Source: Desulfobacteraceae bacterium
GTDB taxonomy: Bacteria; Desulfobacterota; Desulfobacteria; Desulfobacterales; Desulfosalsimonadaceae
Assembly (NCBI GenBank): GCA_014237465.1
Contig: JABZFM010000010.1
Coordinates: forward strand, 1 to 64,000
Direction: 5' to 3'
Length of the DNA stretch: 64,000 bases
Below, in pieces: positions 60,777 to 64,000 of the stretch. The position numbers and the translations under genes were made by a program. The notes under the pieces are model-generated. The model was given only the letters and a program-made list of their open reading frames with translations. It was not told where the DNA came from and made no database searches. How positions within the stretch are numbered: the first letter of the stretch is position 1; the number at the start of each line of letters is the position of its first letter.

Positions 60777-62147
60777 ATGGAAATACCGTTTGTTTTTGAA
60801 CCGTTGCTAGGTTTCGGCGCCATAGGAATTTTCCTTGTCATTGGCGTTATTCTTCGTGCGAAAGTCCGTTTTTTCCAATCCTTCCTGCTCCCAAGCTGTC
60901 TTATCGGGGGAACCCTGGGCTGTATTGCTTTAAATCTGAAGATGTTTGATTTGTCCTTTTCGCTGTTTGAAAATTTTGCTTATCATTTTTTAAATATCGC
61001 GTTTATTTCCGTTGGCTTGACCCGGAATGTAAATCATAATAAGGAACATGGCGGAGGAAAACAGGTTTTGAGAGGTTCTTTATGGATGGCGCTTATGAAA
61101 GGTATTACCTGGCCCCTTCAGGCGATTATTGGGCTAAGTTGTGTTCTGATGTTTAGCACGTTTGGTAAAGAACTCTTTCCGACCTTTGGTCTGTTATTAC
61201 CGATAGGTTTTAATGAAGGACCCGGCCAGGCGCTTTCCATCGGTAAAGTATACGCAGAGTTTGGTTTTGAAAATGCGGTTACGGTGGGTCTCACATTTGC
61301 AGTTATGGGATATATATTTTGTTTTTTTCTGGGAATGCCCCTTGTCAAAATGGGTTTAAGTTGCGGAGCTGCAAAATATGGTAAGAAATCCCTGCCCGAA
61401 GATTTTTTAAAAGGCATCCTTCCAAAAGAGAAAAAGGATGTCAGTGCAGGTACGCTTACGCTTCATACGGAGAATATTGATAATCTTGCCTTTCAGCTTG
61501 GGCTTATCGGACTCATTTATGTCATAACCTATTTTTTCTGCGATAGCATTGTCCAGATGTTGCCGCCTGCAACCGGAAAAGTGTTGTGGGGATTCTTTTT
61601 TGGAATAGGTATGATTATTGCGCTCCTGTTTCGGTTCTTGATGAGAAAAGCAGGTGTTGAGCACCTTGTCAATCCTGGGATTCAAAACCGCATCACCGGA
61701 TTTGGAATTGATATTATGATCACTGCAACTTTGATGGCCATCAATCTCGGTATTGTCTGGATGTTCATTGTTCCGATCCTGGTCATATCGATCCCTTCAG
61801 GAATACTTACCTTACTGTCTATTCTGTATTTTGGGAAACGGATGCATACCATGAACCTGGAGCATACTGTGGTCGCTTACGGAATGTATACCGGGCAGAT
61901 GTCAACCGGTTTATTGCTGCTTCGAATGGTGGACCCGGAATTCAAGTCGCCCATGCTCCTGGAACTGGGCGCTTATCCTTTTCTTGTTTTTCCGTTTACC
62001 ATAATATGTATGGTTTTGGCGACATTGCCGGTTTCCCATGGGTATGGCATTGTTCTGATGATCGGATTATATGCTGCCATTATTCTGTTAACCCTGGTAC
62101 TTCTCAAAGTCCTGAAGTTTTGGGGGAAACCTGAAAAATTGTTTTAA
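60777..62147 (+). CDS. GltS-like sodium/solute symporter
   Basis: A 456-residue polytopic membrane protein of the sodium:glutamate symporter (GltS) type, with about 11 predicted helices and duplicated pore-like motifs (LLPIGFNEGPGQALSIGKVY; MYTGQMSTGLLLLRMVDPEF). Family members exchange Na+ with carboxylates. Within this island it may import the acidic growth substrate rather than glutamate. GGGGAG precedes the ATG. Its last about 60 bases recur, diverged, at 62890-62950. Confidence 0.82.
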   Translation: MEIPFVFEPLLGFGAIGIFLVIGVILRAKVRFFQSFLLPSCLIGGTLGCIALNLKMFDLSFSLFENFAYHFLNIAFISVGLTRNVNHNKEHGGGKQVLRGSLWMALMKGITWPLQAIIGLSCVLMFSTFGKELFPTFGLLLPIGFNEGPGQALSIGKVYAEFGFENAVTVGLTFAVMGYIFCFFLGMPLVKMGLSCGAAKYGKKSLPEDFLKGILPKEKKDVSAGTLTLHTENIDNLAFQLGLIGLIYVITYFFCDSIVQMLPPATGKVLWGFFFGIGMIIALLFRFLMRKAGVEHLVNPGIQNRITGFGIDIMITATLMAINLGIVWMFIVPILVISIPSGILTLLSILYFGKRMHTMNLEHTVVAYGMYTGQMSTGLLLLRMVDPEFKSPMLLELGAYPFLVFPFTIICMVLATLPVSHGYGIVLMIGLYAAIILLTLVLLKVLKFWGKPEKLF

Positions 62148-62201
62148 TCTTTTTTGCCCCTAAAATGATCGCCATAAGGAATTTGAGGCTCACCAAACTT
62201 C

Positions 62202-62492
62202 TTAACGATTGATATATCTCTTCAGTTCCCGATAGAAGTTTTGGTGAGAGCCAAAGGTATAAAGAAAGAGGGTGTTTTCTATAATCTCATACGCCAGAAG
62301 GATCAGAGAATTTGCGGAATTGAATTTATATACCCTTACCCCGCTCAAGTCCCCGACCTTAAGCGTCCCTGTTTCCGGGTTCTGAGCTATTTTGCGGATG
62401 GTATCATCCAGGTCTTTGACCTGTTTCCGGTTCAGCTTTTTTTTCTTTCTGGCAAACACCGGCGATTGGATGATATCTGTTATTTCTGTCAT
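62202..62492 (-). CDS. RelE/ParE-type toxin
   Basis: A 96-residue protein of the RelE/ParE fold (VFARKKKKLNRKQVKDLDDT near residue 12, GVRVYKFNSANSLILLAYEI, and a C-terminal aromatic segment LFLYTFGSHQNFYRELKRY). The upstream ParD-like gene overlaps it by 4 nt. Probably a ribosome-dependent RNase or gyrase poison; the class is not resolved. Confidence 0.8.
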   Translation of the reverse strand: MTEITDIIQSPVFARKKKKLNRKQVKDLDDTIRKIAQNPETGTLKVGDLSGVRVYKFNSANSLILLAYEIIENTLFLYTFGSHQNFYRELKRYINR

Positions 62493-62716
62493 TCGCCTTC
62501 ACCAAAGACATAAGGTGTTCCTGTTCCGGCCTTAATTTGTTCTTTGGCGGTCATAATTTCATGAAGAAAAGGCAGCGGCAAATCGGGATTATCTTCAACA
62601 AGTTGACCGATACTTGCCCAGTATTCAATTTGCCCGGCGACGGAGCGTTTAAAAACCTTTGATTTGATTTTAGCTTTTTTTACAAGATCATCGGATATTT
62701 TTACGGCTGTCGGCAT
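62489..62716 (-). CDS. ParD-like antitoxin
   Basis: A 75-residue ParD/TA-like protein with a ribbon-helix-helix start (PTAVKISDDLVKKAKIKSKV) and a RSVAGQIEYWASIG helix. It overlaps the RelE/ParE gene by 4 nt, as antitoxin genes usually do. AAGGAGG precedes the ATG. The pair is transcribed against the surrounding genes and sits between the symporter and a fragment of a second symporter. Confidence 0.8.
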   Translation of the reverse strand: MPTAVKISDDLVKKAKIKSKVFKRSVAGQIEYWASIGQLVEDNPDLPLPFLHEIMTAKEQIKAGTGTPYVFGEGE

Positions 62717-62889
62717 TTTACTCCTCCTTTAGTTGCCATTTATTGTAAAATAAACCATAATATAGCATATTGCAACCAGAAAATAGGAAAATAGCATACG
62801 CCGGTCCCCCTCAATGCCCGACTGATAAAAAAGGTGCTTGATACGATGAAATCGATCGGTTAGAGACCTCGGTGCCGGGTCTTGAATTT

Positions 62890-62950
62890 GGTAATCCTGG
62901 TACTTCTCAAGGACCTGAGGTATTGGCGGAAGCCTGAAAAATTATTTTAA
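62890..62950 (+). pseudogene. 3'-terminal fragment of a second symporter gene
   Basis: An in-frame stretch encoding LVILVLLKDLRYWRKPEKLF plus stop matches the end of the symporter at 60777-62147 (LTLVLLKVLKFWGKPEKLF). Only the last about 20 codons remain. It suggests a former tandem symporter gene, or a duplicated 3' end, with the toxin-antitoxin pair now between the two copies. Confidence 0.7.
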
Positions 62951-63028
62951 AGTTTTTGTAACTTATATATTAATTAAATTCAATATTAACATCTAATTAT
63001 ATGAATTTTAAAAATATTAAAAAAAAGC

Positions 63029-63058
63029 TTGACAAAAAAATATAAGCATATATATACT
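63029..63058 (+). promoter_or_regulatory. Predicted promoter of the DUF1302 operon
   Basis: TTGACA (63029-63034) and TATACT (63053-63058) spaced by 18 bp. The -10 is covered by the operator-like 20-mer, so a bound regulator would block RNA polymerase. Confidence 0.6.
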
Positions 63059-63072
63059 GTTCTATAACACCA
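63053..63072. promoter_or_regulatory. Putative GntR operator, copy 2
   Basis: TATACTGTTCTATAACACCA, the exact reverse complement of the 20-mer at 52089-52108 upstream of the second gntR gene. It overlaps the predicted -10. Confidence 0.65.
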
Positions 63073-63115
63073 TAACAAAATAACACTATAACTCATATAA
63101 ATTAAAGGGGGGGGG

Positions 63116-63235
63116 ATGGAGACATTTTTTTATAACAAAATTAAATTTATTATGATGGTCGTTATGGTATTTTTCATTGCCATGCTGATGCCGACGGTGC
63201 CGGTGATGGCGCTTAAAAAAGGAAGAAGGGGGTAA
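63116..63235 (+). CDS. Small hydrophobic peptide (39 residues)
   Basis: A short reading frame with a G-rich ribosome site (nine G, 63107-63115) and a 20-residue hydrophobic helix (FIMMVVMVFFIAMLMPTVP) followed by a basic tail ending KKGRRG. It ends 4 bp before the DUF1302 start, so it looks like a real leader or accessory peptide. It could be a membrane microprotein; the function is unknown. Too short for homology by eye. Confidence 0.5.
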   Translation: METFFYNKIKFIMMVVMVFFIAMLMPTVPVMALKKGRRG

Positions 63236-63239
63236 TAAA

Positions 63240-64000
63240 ATGAAATTTTATTCAATAAAGCAGAATATCTTGAAACCAACATTTTTATTTGTACTGGTCA
63301 CAATATTTTTATTCGGGAGTGGGTCATCAGCTTACGCCCTCCAGCTCTATGACGGCGATGCCTTTAAAGCCAACCTGGATACGACCCTTTCATGGGGTGC
63401 CAGATGGCGTGTTTCAGATCGTGATCCGGATTTGATCCACAAAGTCCACGGAGGAAACAAGGATGGGGCCAATGGCGATAACGGGAATCTTAACTTTGAC
63501 CAGGGCATGGTCAGCAATGCGTTTAAGATTACCAGTGATCTTGAAATTCGAAATGATAATTTTGGATTGTTCACCCGAGGATCAGCCTTTTATGATTATG
63601 AGATTATGGAGCACGACCGAAAATACGTACAACTTGGTAATGAAGGCAAAGAGCAGGCTGGAACGGATGTCAAGCTGCTGGACGCTTACGTGTGGGGCGC
63701 TCATGATTTTGGTGAGGTGCCTGCTGTTTTAAAGGTTGGCGACCAGGTGGTTAACTGGGGGGAATCCACCTTTATCGGTAACAGCATCAATGCGATCAAC
63801 CCGATTGATGCCAGTGCGATTCGTGTCCCCGGCTCTGAGATCAGGGAAGCGCTTATTCCGGAAGGCATGGTGTATATGTCTGTCGCTCCCACATTAAATA
63901 CAAGTATCGAGGCCCTCTATCTTTATGATTGGGGAGAAACGGAAGCTGATGCGAGCGGCACTTATTTCTCCACCCAGGATTACGCCACCCCTGACGGGTA
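63240..64000 (+). CDS. DUF1302 outer-membrane protein, partial (cut by window end)
   Basis: The first 253 residues are visible; the frame remains open to the end. A signal peptide (about residues 1-33, ending SSAYA) precedes a region typical of DUF1302 proteins: LDTTLSWGARWRVSDRDP, GLFTRGSAFYDYEI, VGDQVVNWGESTFIGNSINA and NPIDASAIRVPG. DUF1302 proteins, often paired with DUF1329 proteins, are found near genes for degrading hydrophobic substrates and are predicted beta-barrel porins. Here it would bring the substrate across the outer membrane. What follows lies outside the window. Confidence 0.87.
   Translation, partial: MKFYSIKQNILKPTFLFVLVTIFLFGSGSSAYALQLYDGDAFKANLDTTLSWGARWRVSDRDPDLIHKVHGGNKDGANGDNGNLNFDQGMVSNAFKITSDLEIRNDNFGLFTRGSAFYDYEIMEHDRKYVQLGNEGKEQAGTDVKLLDAYVWGAHDFGEVPAVLKVGDQVVNWGESTFIGNSINAINPIDASAIRVPGSEIREALIPEGMVYMSVAPTLNTSIEALYLYDWGETEADASGTYFSTQDYATPDG

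Larger units (their letters stand above)
62717..63115. other. Spacer upstream of the DUF1302 operon
   Basis: Contains a short pseudogene fragment (62890-62950), an AT-rich promoter region, the operator-like 20-mer (63053-63072) and the G-run in the ribosome site. No other gene is supported. Confidence 0.55.

Overview
The window most likely comes from an anaerobic Gram-negative deltaproteobacterium (Desulfobacterota, probably Desulfobacterales). The evidence is a full type II secretion operon, an outer-membrane DUF1302 protein, an adenylylsulfate-reductase-like flavoprotein, many 4Fe-4S proteins, ETF-linked acyl-CoA chemistry, sigma-54 control and moderate GC with AT-rich spacers. The assignment rests on gene content read by eye; no taxonomic search was run.

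Layout. 0-3.5 kb is a decaying toxin-antitoxin island: an XRE/PIN pair, a second XRE unit whose toxin is reduced to its first codons, and a VapBC-like pair with a truncated VapC behind an XRE gene broken by frameshifts. 3.6-9.4 kb holds a sirtuin, then a minus-strand group (alpha/beta hydrolase, PfaD-type enoylreductase, free-standing acyltransferase, SagB-type nitroreductase) that looks like trans-acting tailoring parts for a PKS or PUFA synthase located elsewhere. 9.7-23.3 kb is the type II secretion locus gspG-H-I-J-K-L-M-N-C-D-E plus a TPR membrane protein, with gspF inverted at its end. 23.6-41 kb is mostly housekeeping: asd, a hybrid PAS histidine kinase, the minus-strand run ribF-def-fmt-rsmB-PASTA-rpe-aroQ-HEAT-CPBP, tRNA-Leu(CAG), a Mut7-C protein, a DUF4105 protein and a large sigma-54 activator.

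41.3-64 kb is the accessory part of most interest: a plus-strand acyl-CoA catabolic island. A near-consensus -24/-12 promoter and a perfect 14-bp-arm palindrome sit between the divergent sigma-54 activator and the first gene. Downstream lie an SCP2 protein, acyl-CoA dehydrogenase, PaaK-like CoA ligase, SCP-x-like thiolase, EtfB/EtfA, two nitroreductase-fold proteins, ferredoxin, SDR, two paralogous GntR/UTRA regulators, two atypical LPLAT acyltransferases, an AprA/FrdA-like flavoprotein, a GltD-like Fe-S flavoprotein, a beta-hydroxyacid dehydrogenase, a predicted alpha/alpha-toroid protein, a GltS-like symporter, a ParDE-like pair, a 39-residue membrane peptide and a DUF1302 porin-like protein cut by the window end. 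A 20-bp sequence shared between the second gntR promoter region and the promoter at 63.05 kb ties the two ends into one regulon.

A plausible reading is that an unidentified hydrophobic carboxylic acid is taken up (DUF1302, symporter), CoA-activated, dehydrogenated with ETF as acceptor, oxidised by the SDR or beta-hydroxyacid dehydrogenase and cleaved by the thiolase, with the Fe-S flavoproteins handling electrons. The substrate cannot be named from sequence. Several intergenic gaps carry small non-coding palindromic repeats of at least three families. There is no rRNA, CRISPR array, complete insertion sequence or prophage.
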